Part shown: piece after piece, positions 8,817 to 18,872 of the stretch
Layout: the number at the start of each line of letters is the position of its first letter
Position numbering within the stretch: position 1 is the first letter of the stretch
NCBI GenBank assembly: GCA_030037215.1
Contig: JASHRS010000139.1
Location: 1-39,197, forward strand
From: Silvibacterium sp.
GTDB taxonomy: Bacteria; Acidobacteriota; Terriglobia; Terriglobales; Acidobacteriaceae
Direction of reading: 5' to 3'
DNA length: 39,197 nt
The notes under the pieces: model-generated
Told to the model about the DNA's origin: nothing
The model's input: only the letters and a program-made list of their open reading frames with translations
Database searches by the model: none
Made by a program: the position numbers and the translations under genes

Positions 8817-10627
8817 TGCCCCGTCACAAGGCACTTCTCCGCCGTTACCGGTCGCTCGTTCGCGAGGACATGGCCGCAACCTATTCGCGCGATCTGCGCA
8901 AATGGCTGGTCATCGCGCCTGTCATCGGCGTCTCTGCCGGACTCGTCATCACCGCCGTCGCCGCCATCATCCTGCGCTGGCTCTGGCCGGCATTGCTCTC
9001 CTACTACCTGCATCACCACTGGGCCATCGTTCCCGGACTCCTCGTCGGCAGCATCCTCACCGGCGTCATCATGCAGCGTTTTACGTCCGACCCCGACGAG
9101 CACTCCACGGAAGAAATCATTCGCTCCTACCACGAGCACCAGGGCGAAGTCGATATGAGCTCGTTCTTCCCCAAGCTCCTCGCCGCCATCACCACCGTCG
9201 GCTTCGGAGGCAGCGCTGCGCTCGAAGGCCCCGGCATTTACGGAGGAGCCGCGATCGGTTCATGGCTCTATGCGCGCATACAGCGTCTCCGCTATTTCCG
9301 CCTCAACCCGCGCGACCGCCGCATCATGCTCATCTGCGGGGCTGCCGCCGGAATGTCCGCTGTCTTCCGCGCTCCTCTCACCGGCATCGTCTTCGCGCTT
9401 GAAATGCCATATAAGGACGACCTCGCGCACGAGGCGCTCGTTCCATCCCTTATCGCCTCAGTCGTCTCCTACCTCACTCTCGGAGCCTTCCTCGGCAGCC
9501 GGCCTCTCTTCGAGCTCAAAAGCACGCATTCCTACACCATGAAGGACATGCCGTGGTGCGCGCTGCTCGGCGTCCTCATCGGTCTCATCTCCATGGCCTT
9601 CGTCATCACCTTCCGCCGGTTGCGCACTTGGGTCATTCGATGGTCTGTGCCTCATTGGTTCAAGCTCGCCACAGGGGGACTGCTCACCGCGCTTTGCGGT
9701 CTTGCCTTCCTGCGCCTCTATCCCGGCCAGCTTATCCCTATCGGCCCTAACTATGAAGCCGTCAACATGATCCTCACGCAAAGTCACAGCTCCGCCCAGC
9801 TCTTGACTTTCGGTGGATTCAAGCTTGCCGCAACCGCCTTCACCCTGGGAACCGGCGGCGTCAGCGCCATGTTCGTTCCGCTCTTCCTTACCGGAGGCGC
9901 GCTTGGCACGGCCTTCGCGCAAACCATCGCGCACAGCAGCGCCCTCGAGCTATACGGCGCTGTCGGCATGGCATCGTTCATTTCCGCCGGATACAAGACG
10001 CCGCTGGCGGCAGCCGTCTTTGTCGCCGAAGCGACCGGCGCTCACGCGTTCATCATTCCCGCGCTCATCGGAGCGGCCGTAGCCTATGTCGTTTCCGGAG
10101 ACGCCTCCGCGTCAGGCGATCAGCGGCTGCACGAGGGAGTAAAGGTGCAGGAGCTTGCCGAGCTTCCCGTCAGCGAAGTCATGCAGCGGGAGGTGGTTTC
10201 CGCCCAGGCATCGTCCACCGTTCAGGAATTTGTACACACGCTTTCGCCACATGCTCACCATGAGGCATTTCCGGTATTCGAGAAGCACAAGCTGCTCGGC
10301 GCCGTGACCCTCTGGTCTCTTGTTCATACGCCTCCTGATCGATGGAGCACCACAAAGATTCGCAGCCTGCTCGATCGGCGCATCGGCCGCGTTTCGCCTG
10401 ACTGCGATGTAAGCGAGGCTCTGCGTGTTTTGCTTGGCGCGCATCGTCAGCCCTTGCTGCTGGTGGTTTCTGAGCAGGGGAAAACTCTGGGAGTTGTGAC
10501 CAAGACCGACATTCTGCATGCTCTGAAAATTCGCAGGGAAGAAGCAGAGTCGGAGCAGGGAAAAGTTTCTGCTGTACACGGAATCGCCGGGCTGGACGAG
10601 GTCGCTCGCACTCCGGAGCTGCGATGA
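8816..10627 (+). CDS. CLC-family chloride channel/transporter with C-terminal CBS domains (divergent)
   Basis: GFGGSAALEGPGIYGGAAIGS, GAAAGMSAVFRAPLTGIVFALEMPY, GTGGVSAMFVPLFLTGGALG; CBS pair ELPVSEVMQREVVSAQ.../GRVSPDCDVSEAL. TGATG overlap with the MarR stop. Confidence 0.9.
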   Translation: MPRHKALLRRYRSLVREDMAATYSRDLRKWLVIAPVIGVSAGLVITAVAAIILRWLWPALLSYYLHHHWAIVPGLLVGSILTGVIMQRFTSDPDEHSTEEIIRSYHEHQGEVDMSSFFPKLLAAITTVGFGGSAALEGPGIYGGAAIGSWLYARIQRLRYFRLNPRDRRIMLICGAAAGMSAVFRAPLTGIVFALEMPYKDDLAHEALVPSLIASVVSYLTLGAFLGSRPLFELKSTHSYTMKDMPWCALLGVLIGLISMAFVITFRRLRTWVIRWSVPHWFKLATGGLLTALCGLAFLRLYPGQLIPIGPNYEAVNMILTQSHSSAQLLTFGGFKLAATAFTLGTGGVSAMFVPLFLTGGALGTAFAQTIAHSSALELYGAVGMASFISAGYKTPLAAAVFVAEATGAHAFIIPALIGAAVAYVVSGDASASGDQRLHEGVKVQELAELPVSEVMQREVVSAQASSTVQEFVHTLSPHAHHEAFPVFEKHKLLGAVTLWSLVHTPPDRWSTTKIRSLLDRRIGRVSPDCDVSEALRVLLGAHRQPLLLVVSEQGKTLGVVTKTDILHALKIRREEAESEQGKVSAVHGIAGLDEVARTPELR

Positions 10628-10724
10628 GGACCGTTCGCGCGGCCTGATCCAGTCTGAAGGTGCACGAGGACACTGCGGGTCAGGCTCGGCGAAATGATCG
10701 GCAGGCAGGACGAGGAGGTTCACG

Positions 10725-12542
10725 ATGGCTGAGTTCCCGATCCCGGAATCCGCTGCGGCTCCAGAGTCACTCTCAAACAAAAAAGGACAGTTTGGCGTCG
10801 CTCTGGAGCCGGAAGTTGTACGCATCTGCTTCTTCGCAATCCTGGTTGGCCTGGTTGCGGGGCTTACCGCTCAGGGACTGCTCGAGCTGATCTACTTCTT
10901 TACCAACGTCTTCTTTTACGGCAAATTCTCGTTTGCCATTACATATCCGGCTCATAACCACCTCGGGCTCTGGGTCATTCTCATTCCCGCAATCGGGGGA
11001 CTGGTCGTCGGCCTGATGATCCACTTCTGGGAGCCAACGCTGAAGGGGCACGGCATCCCTGAGGCAATGGAATCCGTCCTCTTCGGGCACAGCCGCATGC
11101 GTATTCGCGTGGCTGTCCTCAAGCCGCTGGCCACGGCGCTCGCCATCGGCACCGGCGGCCCCTTCGGCGCAGAAGGTCCCATCATTCAAACCGGCGCTGC
11201 GCTCGGATCGCTCTTCGGCCAGGCGATGGGGCTCACCCCTTATTACCGGCGCGTCCTGCTCGCTTCAGGAGCGGCAGCGGGCATGGCCGCAACCTTCACC
11301 GCGCCGCTGGCAGGAATTCTTGTCGCCGTGGAGCTGCTGCTCTTCGAGCTGCGCGCGCGGTCATTCATCCCTGTTGCTTTCGCTGCCGCGGTGGCCACTG
11401 GAGTGCGAATTCATTTTGTGGGCTGGGCGCCTCTGTTTCCCACGCCGGCTTTCAAGCTGACCGGCATGCGGGAGCTGTGGCTGTTTGCGGTCCTCGGCAT
11501 CCTGATGGGCCTGGTTGGCATTGCCATGATCCGCGTGCTCTCCTGGCTTGAGGATTTCTTCGATCATCTGCCAATCCGCGGCGCACTCATCTGGTCGCCG
11601 GTCATCGGCGCGCTTGCTCTCGGCGTGATCGGCTACTTCTATCCACAGGTTTTCGGCACCAGCTACGACACCATTCGCGACATGCTCAACGACCGGCTCA
11701 CCGTCGGAAAGCTGGTGGGCGCTTCCGTGGCAAAGTTCTGGGCGCTGGTGATTTCACTCGGCTCCGGAACCACAGGAGGTGTCTTCGCTCCTTCGCTTGT
11801 GGTCGGCGGAGGTCTCGGCGCAGCTTTCGCCGTTGGTGCGCAGCACATTTTCCCTTCCGTGGTCAGCAATCCTGCGTTCTACGCACTGGCGGCCATGGCG
11901 GCTGTTTTCGGCGGCATTGCCCGCGCTCCTTTCACCAGCATCGTCTTTCTCTTCGAGCTCAGCCATAATCCGAACTCGCTGCTGCCCTTGATCGTCTGCG
12001 TGATGGTCTCCGACGGAGTCGTGCGCCTGTTCAGCCGCGATTCCATCATGACCGTGAAGCTGGTCAAGCGCGGTCTCATCGTGCTGCAGGATTATTCCGT
12101 GCCCGTATTGATGCGGGCGCGCATGGATCAGGTGATGCGGAAGCAGTTCGCTGTCTTCCAGGGCCAGGACGAACTGCGCAAAGTGCTGGAAACCTTCGTG
12201 CCCGGAAATGAGACTTTGATGCCGGTAGTCGACGCGGCGGGCGCTCTGATCGGAATTGTGGAGCCGCACGACCTGCTGAGAACGGAATCGCCCGATCACC
12301 ACTTCAGGATGCGCGAACTGGCCCGGCGTGACTACGTTCTCGCCTATCCGGAGGAATCTGTGGACCAGGTGCACCGCGACATGATGCTCAAGAACACCGA
12401 GAACGTCGTGGTCGTGCAGCCCACCGGTCCGCGCAAGCCGGTCGGCATTGCGCAGGCGAATGAAATTCTGCAACTCCGGCGCTGGCTCTTGGAAGAAGAA
12501 ACTCGCGACCCTGAAAAAACGCCCCACAAAACCCGAACATAA
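10725..12542 (+). CDS. CLC-family chloride channel/H+ antiporter with C-terminal CBS domains
   Basis: KGHGIPEAMESVL, TGGPFGAEGPIIQTGAALGS, GSGTTGGVFAPSLVVGGGLGAAF; CBS pair at C-terminus. RBS gaggaggt upstream of ATG. Confidence 0.93.
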   Translation: MAEFPIPESAAAPESLSNKKGQFGVALEPEVVRICFFAILVGLVAGLTAQGLLELIYFFTNVFFYGKFSFAITYPAHNHLGLWVILIPAIGGLVVGLMIHFWEPTLKGHGIPEAMESVLFGHSRMRIRVAVLKPLATALAIGTGGPFGAEGPIIQTGAALGSLFGQAMGLTPYYRRVLLASGAAAGMAATFTAPLAGILVAVELLLFELRARSFIPVAFAAAVATGVRIHFVGWAPLFPTPAFKLTGMRELWLFAVLGILMGLVGIAMIRVLSWLEDFFDHLPIRGALIWSPVIGALALGVIGYFYPQVFGTSYDTIRDMLNDRLTVGKLVGASVAKFWALVISLGSGTTGGVFAPSLVVGGGLGAAFAVGAQHIFPSVVSNPAFYALAAMAAVFGGIARAPFTSIVFLFELSHNPNSLLPLIVCVMVSDGVVRLFSRDSIMTVKLVKRGLIVLQDYSVPVLMRARMDQVMRKQFAVFQGQDELRKVLETFVPGNETLMPVVDAAGALIGIVEPHDLLRTESPDHHFRMRELARRDYVLAYPEESVDQVHRDMMLKNTENVVVVQPTGPRKPVGIAQANEILQLRRWLLEEETRDPEKTPHKTRT

Positions 12543-12634
12543 CCCTGCTGTTTATCGTTAGCTATTGGCTATTGGCTTATTACCTGTTGGCTAATCCCCA
12601 ATACTCGATCCCTGCCTTATAATTCCCTCACTCC

Positions 12635-15211
12635 ATGACCTTCACTCCCGGCACGCGTTTAGGCCCTTATGAAATCACCTCGCTCATCGGTGCGGGAGGT
12701 ATGGGCGAGGTTTACAAGGCCCGCGACACGCGTCTCGGACGCGATGTTGCCATCAAGGTTCTGCCTGCATCTTTCGCCGCCGACCGCGACCGTCTGCGCC
12801 GTTTTCAGCAGGAGGCGCAGGCCGTCGCCGCGCTCAGCCATCCCAGCATCCTCGCCGTCTACGACATCGGCGAGCACGAGGGCGCGCCCTATCTCGTCTC
12901 CGAATTGCTCGAAGGCGAAAGCCTCCGCGAGTTGCTCGGGCGCACCACGCCCTCGCACCGCAAAGCCGTGGCCTGGGCCATCCAGATCGCCCACGGACTC
13001 GCCGCCGCCCACAGCAGGAGCATCGCGCACCGCGACCTCAAGCCCGACAACATCTTCATCACCCGCGATGGCCAGGCAAAGATTCTCGACTTCGGCCTCG
13101 CCAAGTCCGTCGCTGCACCCGGACGCCACGCGCATCATGAAGACGCCACCCTCCCCGCGCCCGGCCCTGCCACTGAGGTTGGAACCGTCATGGGCACCGC
13201 CGGCTACATGTCGCCCGAGCAGGTTCGCGGCCTTCCCGTCGACTGCCGCACAGACATCTTCAGCTTTGGGGCCGTCCTTTACGAAATGCTCGCCGGCCAG
13301 CGCGCCTTCAAGCGCGACACCGCCGCTGAGACCATGACCGCAATCCTCAACGACGAGCCGCCCGAAACCCTCGCCACCGGACGCCAGCTTTCGCCTGCGC
13401 TCGACCGTATCGTCCGCCATTGCCTCGAGAAGTCTCCTGACCAGCGCTTTCAGTCCGCCCGCGATCTTGCCTACGCGCTCGACTCCGTCACTGGCGCTAC
13501 TGCATCTGAAGCGTTGCCCGCGGCCAAAGCCGCCCACAGCCGCAGTTGGTGGTATGACGCCGCTGCTGTCGCTCTCATTGCCGCCGCGTTGGTCGCTGTA
13601 TGGTTCTTCACCTCGCGCCATCACACCATGGGCACGCAGTTCCACCAGCTCACCTTCCGCCGCGGCACCATCACCGACGCGCGTTTCACCCCCGACAGCG
13701 AGAACGTCCTTTACACCGCCGCATGGGAAGGCTCCAGCCCCGAAATCGACACCGTACCCTCTGACGGAGCCAGCGGCCATCCCTTCGGCATCTCCGACGC
13801 GCGTCTTCTCGCCATATCCAGGCAGGGAGAGATCGCCCTCGCGCTCACGCCCAGGCCGCTTCCCTACAGCTATCTCAGCCCCGGCACGCTCGCCCGCGCC
13901 TCCGGAGGCAGCGCACCCAAGCCCGAAATCGAAAACGTCATTGCCGCCGACTACACGCCCGACGGCTCCGACCTCTCCATCGTGCGCTACGTTCCTGCCA
14001 CTTCCGTCTGCCAGGTTGAATTCCCCATTGGCCGCGTGCTCTATACCAGCCCCGCCATCTCCGGCGTTCGTTTTTCCCCCAACGGACGCTACCTCGCCAT
14101 CATGACTCACAACGACGCCACCGATGACCGCGGCAACGTCGTCATTCTCCGCACCAACGGAGACAAAGTCGCCTCTGGTCCTGTCTACAACAGCGCCGAA
14201 GGCTTCGCCTGGACACCCTCCGGCGACGAAGTCTGGTTCAGTTCCCCGCTTGAGTCCGGCAGCATTCACGCTCTGTCGCTCTCCGGAAAAACCCGCGATG
14301 TCCTCTCCGTGCCCGGACGCCTCTTCCTCCGCGACATCGCACCCGACGGCCATCTCCTCGTCGAGCAGGGCATCGTCCGCCATGGAATCATCGGCTCCAG
14401 CGGTGGATCGCAGCGCGATCTCTCCTGGCTCGACTACGGCGAGCTCCGCGACATCAGCAACGATGGCAAGTTGATTCTTTTCGAGGAAGAGGGAGCGACA
14501 TCCCGCAACTACGTTGTTTACGTTCGCAACACCGACGGCTCGCCCGCCGTCCCCATCGGCGATGGGTACGGCCTTGCGCTCTCACCCGACAAGAACTGGG
14601 CGCTGTCTGAAAAAATCGTTCAGCCCGCCGATCAAATCTGGCTTCTGCCCGTCGGCCCCGGCGATCCGCGCCGTCTCTCGCCGCCCGGCCTCACACCGGC
14701 CTTCATCCTCGGCAGCTTTCTCCCAGACGGCAAAAGCGTAATTTACGTCGCGCATCAGGCCGGACGACCGGCGCGCACCTGGCTCCAGAGCCTCGACGGC
14801 GGCGACCCCAAACCCGTCACGCCGGAAGGAATCATTGCCTGGTACGTTTCACCCGACGGCAAGTGGCTTCTCGCTGGCCCGCTCTCCGACAACAGCGCAT
14901 CGCTGCTCATCCCTGTCAATGGAGGCCCATCCGTTCCCGTCGCCGGCCTCAAACCTGACGACATTCCTGTTGGCTGGGCCGCCGACGGCCACATCTACAT
15001 CGAAGCCGCGGAAAAGCCCGGCTCAAGCGACTTTGACATCGTAAAACTCGACCCGCACACCGGAGCCCGCACACCCTGGCGCAACATCCCTATGCCGCCC
15101 ATCGGAGGCTTCGAGGCTGAAAATTTCCTCATCACGCCCGACGGAAACAGTTACGCCTACCACTACCACCTCAGCCTGTCCGACCTCTACATCGCCTCCG
15201 GCGCCCACTAA
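12635..15211 (+). CDS. membrane Ser/Thr protein kinase with C-terminal WD40/TolB-like beta-propeller
   Basis: LGPYEITSLIGAGGMGEVYKARDTRLGRDVAIKVL, HRDLKPDNIFI, DFGLAKS, GYMSPEQVRG; one TM (AAAVALIAAALVAVWFF); repeated FTPDSENVLY/FSPNGRYLAI/VSPDGKWLLAG. Confidence 0.93.
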   Translation: MTFTPGTRLGPYEITSLIGAGGMGEVYKARDTRLGRDVAIKVLPASFAADRDRLRRFQQEAQAVAALSHPSILAVYDIGEHEGAPYLVSELLEGESLRELLGRTTPSHRKAVAWAIQIAHGLAAAHSRSIAHRDLKPDNIFITRDGQAKILDFGLAKSVAAPGRHAHHEDATLPAPGPATEVGTVMGTAGYMSPEQVRGLPVDCRTDIFSFGAVLYEMLAGQRAFKRDTAAETMTAILNDEPPETLATGRQLSPALDRIVRHCLEKSPDQRFQSARDLAYALDSVTGATASEALPAAKAAHSRSWWYDAAAVALIAAALVAVWFFTSRHHTMGTQFHQLTFRRGTITDARFTPDSENVLYTAAWEGSSPEIDTVPSDGASGHPFGISDARLLAISRQGEIALALTPRPLPYSYLSPGTLARASGGSAPKPEIENVIAADYTPDGSDLSIVRYVPATSVCQVEFPIGRVLYTSPAISGVRFSPNGRYLAIMTHNDATDDRGNVVILRTNGDKVASGPVYNSAEGFAWTPSGDEVWFSSPLESGSIHALSLSGKTRDVLSVPGRLFLRDIAPDGHLLVEQGIVRHGIIGSSGGSQRDLSWLDYGELRDISNDGKLILFEEEGATSRNYVVYVRNTDGSPAVPIGDGYGLALSPDKNWALSEKIVQPADQIWLLPVGPGDPRRLSPPGLTPAFILGSFLPDGKSVIYVAHQAGRPARTWLQSLDGGDPKPVTPEGIIAWYVSPDGKWLLAGPLSDNSASLLIPVNGGPSVPVAGLKPDDIPVGWAADGHIYIEAAEKPGSSDFDIVKLDPHTGARTPWRNIPMPPIGGFEAENFLITPDGNSYAYHYHLSLSDLYIASGAH

Positions 15212-15220
15212 CCTTTCCTC

Positions 15221-15490
15221 TTATCCCCGCAGCGCCCGTTCCCGTCGCCGGTCGCGAATCGTTCTTCCGCCTGCGCCATACGCCATCATCGCCGCAAACA
15301 GATGCAGCCAGAACCAGAACCCATATCCGCGCCAGTGATACACCATGATCAGCACCGTCAATCGCGGCACAAACACCCACGACAGCAGGTCCCACGGATG
15401 AGGAAACGGATAATGAAATCCCCAGAACCATCCCAGCACAATCGCGGTTCTGGGCAAAAGCAGGCTGAGGAGAAGAAACCAGAGATGCAT
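15221..15490 (-). CDS. small hydrophobic membrane protein
   Basis: 89 aa with hydrophobic segments and a basic C-terminus (RTIRDRRRERALRG). The opposite strand lacks a comparable candidate. Confidence 0.5.
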   Translation of the reverse strand: MHLWFLLLSLLLPRTAIVLGWFWGFHYPFPHPWDLLSWVFVPRLTVLIMVYHWRGYGFWFWLHLFAAMMAYGAGGRTIRDRRRERALRG

Positions 15491-15719
15491 AGCCGCTTAT
15501 CCTACTGTCTTTCACCCAACTCCGCTACTCTTTCCGCTGCCCGGTAGTGACTCAAGCAAATGAGTCACTACCCGCCGCCCCATACAGCTCTTTAGCAAGC
15601 CGGAAATTTGGAGAGTGGGTGCGTCTGTTAATCATGCAGCGTATGCTGCAATGACATCCGCCGCGAATCGCCAATCTCGGGTTGTCGGCAACTCGGCGAT
15701 TTAGCCTCTCGCCCGTCAA

Positions 15720-18398
15720 CTACGGAAACTTTGTGTCCAGCGCATAGATTTCTTCAACGCTGATGTCCCGCTGGCCGAGAATTGAATCATCCGGCCCGAG
15801 CCCCGTCCACCATCCGAAGTGTCCCTGTGCCAGATTGCCGGCCTCGGACAAATCGACAATGTGTTCCACCTTGCGGTCATTCAGGCAGATGCGGTATTCC
15901 GGCTGCCCCTTCTCGAACGTACCATTGAAATAGACGCATTTCGCGTCCTTCGACCAGTTGGGATACGCAAGGGTCATCATCTTCACCAGGTCCTCCCATT
16001 TCCGCGTCGAGAAGTCATACAGCACAAGCTTCTGGTTATCGACCGTCACGGCCAGCAGATAACGTCCGTCCGGCGACCAGCGCGGCGAAAAGAGCTTCAC
16101 CGAATCCGGCAGCGTTGTCACTTGCCGGGTCTTCAGATCCAGGATGTGGAGTGCATTTTCATTCGATTGCCTCACGCGATAGGAGTCTTCACCGTACGCC
16201 AGAGAATTTCCATCCGGAGACCAGGAAGGATCGGACTCCGAGGAATCACCGGGAATAAGTTGTTCCTGGTCCCCACCCCCCGCTGACACAACAAAAATCT
16301 TCCAGTCCTTTCCCGGTTCGCGAGCCGTGAAGGCAAGTTGCGTTCCATCCGGCGACCAGCGCGGCAAGCCGGCCTCAGTCGGAGAAAAACTCAGCTCGTG
16401 ACGGTCGCTGCCATCCGCGTTGCTTTCCCACAGAACGCCCTGCGGATAGGAAACGTACGCAATCCTTTTTCCGTCTGGCGAAAAAGTCACTCCCTCCGCG
16501 GAAATCCCGGACAGGTAAGGAGTGAACAACTTCGTTTCCGGGTCATATCTCACCAGCTCATTGCGTCGCGTGGCTCCGATAAAGAACACCTTGGTCCCGT
16601 CCTTGTTCGGCAGCGGAGCCTGCGCGCTTATCTCTCCCACCGTTAGCCGAACAGGCTCATGGTTGACCTTCCGCCAAAAGTCTCCCTTGTCGCGCATTGC
16701 CCATAGGCTCGCAACGCCCTCGCGAGTCGACTGGAAAATGAAATACTTCCCATCGCTGGTCCAGTTTCCGCAGCACACGTGCGATCGGGGACTCCAGCTG
16801 GCAAACAATTGCCTCAAACCGCTCCCATCTGGCTTCATTTCCCACAGAGCAGTCGCGCGCGACTTCAAATCGAGCGTGCTGAACCGCAGAGTGCTCCCAT
16901 CCGGCGAGAGTCGCGGCCACAAAACACGGTTGCTCGCGGTCAGAATCTTCTGCGCATTGCTTCCATCACTATCGACCCTGTAGATGTCCGGTCCTGATAT
17001 GTAATAAATGGTCTTCCCATCCGGCGACCACGTCGCATCAGTTGCCAGGAAGTTCCCGACACGGCGGGGCTGGCCGCCCGGAACGAGTAGTTCCCACAAG
17101 CCAATGCCATGGCCGTTGCGCGGATTGGGTGGCCCTCCAATCAGCAATTCCGGTCGGTCGGGAGCAATGTCCGCGGTGCCATAAAACTCGAAAGGGAGAT
17201 CAATCTGTTCGGTTTCGCCGCCCTCGGTCGAGACCTGTAGCAGTCTGGTGAGTTGGACTCCCTCCTGAAAGTAGATCCTCGAGCCATCCGTAAGTAGCGG
17301 AGGAGGAGTATCTCCCAATCCATAGAGCTTCGCCCCGTTGTCCTGAGTCAGCTGCGTTGTACCCGTCACCGTCGGAGGCGGCATCGCCGGCCGCAAAAAA
17401 TAAAGTAGCGCCAGCACAGCCACTGCTGCCGGAATTGCCCACAACAGCAGTTTTTTCGGCTTGCTCCGAGCAGCCTCCGCGCTCAGGACAGCCACCTGCG
17501 CCGTTGTGTGTCCCGAGTCCGTGTCCCTCTTCAGCCGCTTCAGATCGCTGCGCATGTCTGCGGCATGCTGATACCGCAGATCGGGATCCTTCTCCAGCGC
17601 CTTGTTGATAATCTCTTCCAGCCCCACCGGCAGATCAGGATTAATCCGCACCGGAGGCACCGGTACGCTATGCAGAATCGAATCAAACACCAGACCGGTG
17701 CTGTCCCCGCGAAAAGGCCGCACTCCCGTGACCATCTCGTACAGCACCACACCGAACGAAAACAGGTCGCTGCGCGCATCCAGTTCTTTGCCCTTCACTT
17801 GCTCCGGCGACATATACGCCACCGTGCCCATTGCCGACCCAGGGCTCGTCAATTGTTCAATCTCAATTGTCGATGCATCAGGAGACACCTTCTGCGCCAG
17901 GTGCTTCGGAACAGACACCACCTTCGCCAACCCGAAATCCAGAATCTTTGCGTGCTTGCGCGATGTCACAAAAATGTTTGCCGGCTTGATGTCGCGATGC
18001 AGGATTCCCGCCGAGTGTGCAGCGTCCAACGCATCGGCAATCTCAATTCCCAGTGACAGTGCCGTGTCCAGATCGACCGCCTTTGCGGCAATCTCTCCGC
18101 GCAGCGTCCGCCCGTCAAGAAACTCCATTGCGATATAGGCGTGTCCGTCCTCTTCGCCGATGTCGTAAATTGTGCAGATGTTCGGATGGTTCAATGCAGA
18201 AGCCGATTTCGCCTCACGGCGGAAGCGGCTTAGCGCCTGCGGGTCTTTTGCCAGCTCATCCGGCAGAATTTTCAGCGCAACGTAACGCTCCAGGCGTGAA
18301 TCGAGCGCCTTGTACACAACACCCATGCCGCCCGAACCAAGATGCGATTCAATCTCGTACGGTCCGAGCTTCGTGCCAGACGCGATCGTCATTCGCAC
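15720..18398 (-). CDS. membrane Ser/Thr protein kinase with C-terminal TolB-like beta-propeller
   Basis: [84 protein letters not shown]; multiple WSPDG repeats. Confidence 0.94.
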   Translation of the reverse strand: MRMTIASGTKLGPYEIESHLGSGGMGVVYKALDSRLERYVALKILPDELAKDPQALSRFRREAKSASALNHPNICTIYDIGEEDGHAYIAMEFLDGRTLRGEIAAKAVDLDTALSLGIEIADALDAAHSAGILHRDIKPANIFVTSRKHAKILDFGLAKVVSVPKHLAQKVSPDASTIEIEQLTSPGSAMGTVAYMSPEQVKGKELDARSDLFSFGVVLYEMVTGVRPFRGDSTGLVFDSILHSVPVPPVRINPDLPVGLEEIINKALEKDPDLRYQHAADMRSDLKRLKRDTDSGHTTAQVAVLSAEAARSKPKKLLLWAIPAAVAVLALLYFLRPAMPPPTVTGTTQLTQDNGAKLYGLGDTPPPLLTDGSRIYFQEGVQLTRLLQVSTEGGETEQIDLPFEFYGTADIAPDRPELLIGGPPNPRNGHGIGLWELLVPGGQPRRVGNFLATDATWSPDGKTIYYISGPDIYRVDSDGSNAQKILTASNRVLWPRLSPDGSTLRFSTLDLKSRATALWEMKPDGSGLRQLFASWSPRSHVCCGNWTSDGKYFIFQSTREGVASLWAMRDKGDFWRKVNHEPVRLTVGEISAQAPLPNKDGTKVFFIGATRRNELVRYDPETKLFTPYLSGISAEGVTFSPDGKRIAYVSYPQGVLWESNADGSDRHELSFSPTEAGLPRWSPDGTQLAFTAREPGKDWKIFVVSAGGGDQEQLIPGDSSESDPSWSPDGNSLAYGEDSYRVRQSNENALHILDLKTRQVTTLPDSVKLFSPRWSPDGRYLLAVTVDNQKLVLYDFSTRKWEDLVKMMTLAYPNWSKDAKCVYFNGTFEKGQPEYRICLNDRKVEHIVDLSEAGNLAQGHFGWWTGLGPDDSILGQRDISVEEIYALDTKFP

Positions 18399-18733
18399 GC
18401 ATTATAGCCCTGCCCTCCGCAATTCTGACCGCGCAATCTTTCCTTTAGTTGGAGCTTGTTCAGATCAAGCTTCTCGCCGATCAGAACGCGCTGTTCCCAA
18501 CTGCATCACTGACTCCAGGGATCTTCATTATTGGCAGTTACCACTGCCAGGGCACTGCAAGTGTCGTACCGCCCCGATAGATATATTGTCGTCAATCCGA
18601 AAGTTGGGCCCATCGCTGGGCCTCTTGCATCTGTCAAGCCCCTTCACCCCTAACTCCTGCAAATCCCATCACTTCCCGATGCATTTAATTTCCCTCTGAA
18701 TTGCTAAACTAAAAGTAGGAACAGAATTCACCC

Positions 18734-18760
18734 AAGGCGCAGCCACAAGCTGCGCCTTTT
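18734..18760 (+). terminator. intrinsic terminator-like hairpin AAGGCGCAGC-cacaa-GCTGCGCCTT followed by TTGCTTTT
   Basis: Perfect 10-bp stem, 5-nt loop, T-rich only on the + strand side. Confidence 0.7.
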
Positions 18761-18872
18761 GCTTTTCTAATCGCTAATCCTTGTTGGCTCTTGCTATTGG
18801 CCAGTCCTAACCCCACCACTAACCTCAACCGCTGCTATTACATAGCACTTAACCCCCGGGGAGGGGGGTACC

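Noticed and set aside
12659-14383. 574-aa ORF on the minus strand
   Set aside because: Antisense shadow of the clear kinase-propeller CDS; low-complexity Gly/Ala/Asp-rich translation typical of GC-rich antisense frames.
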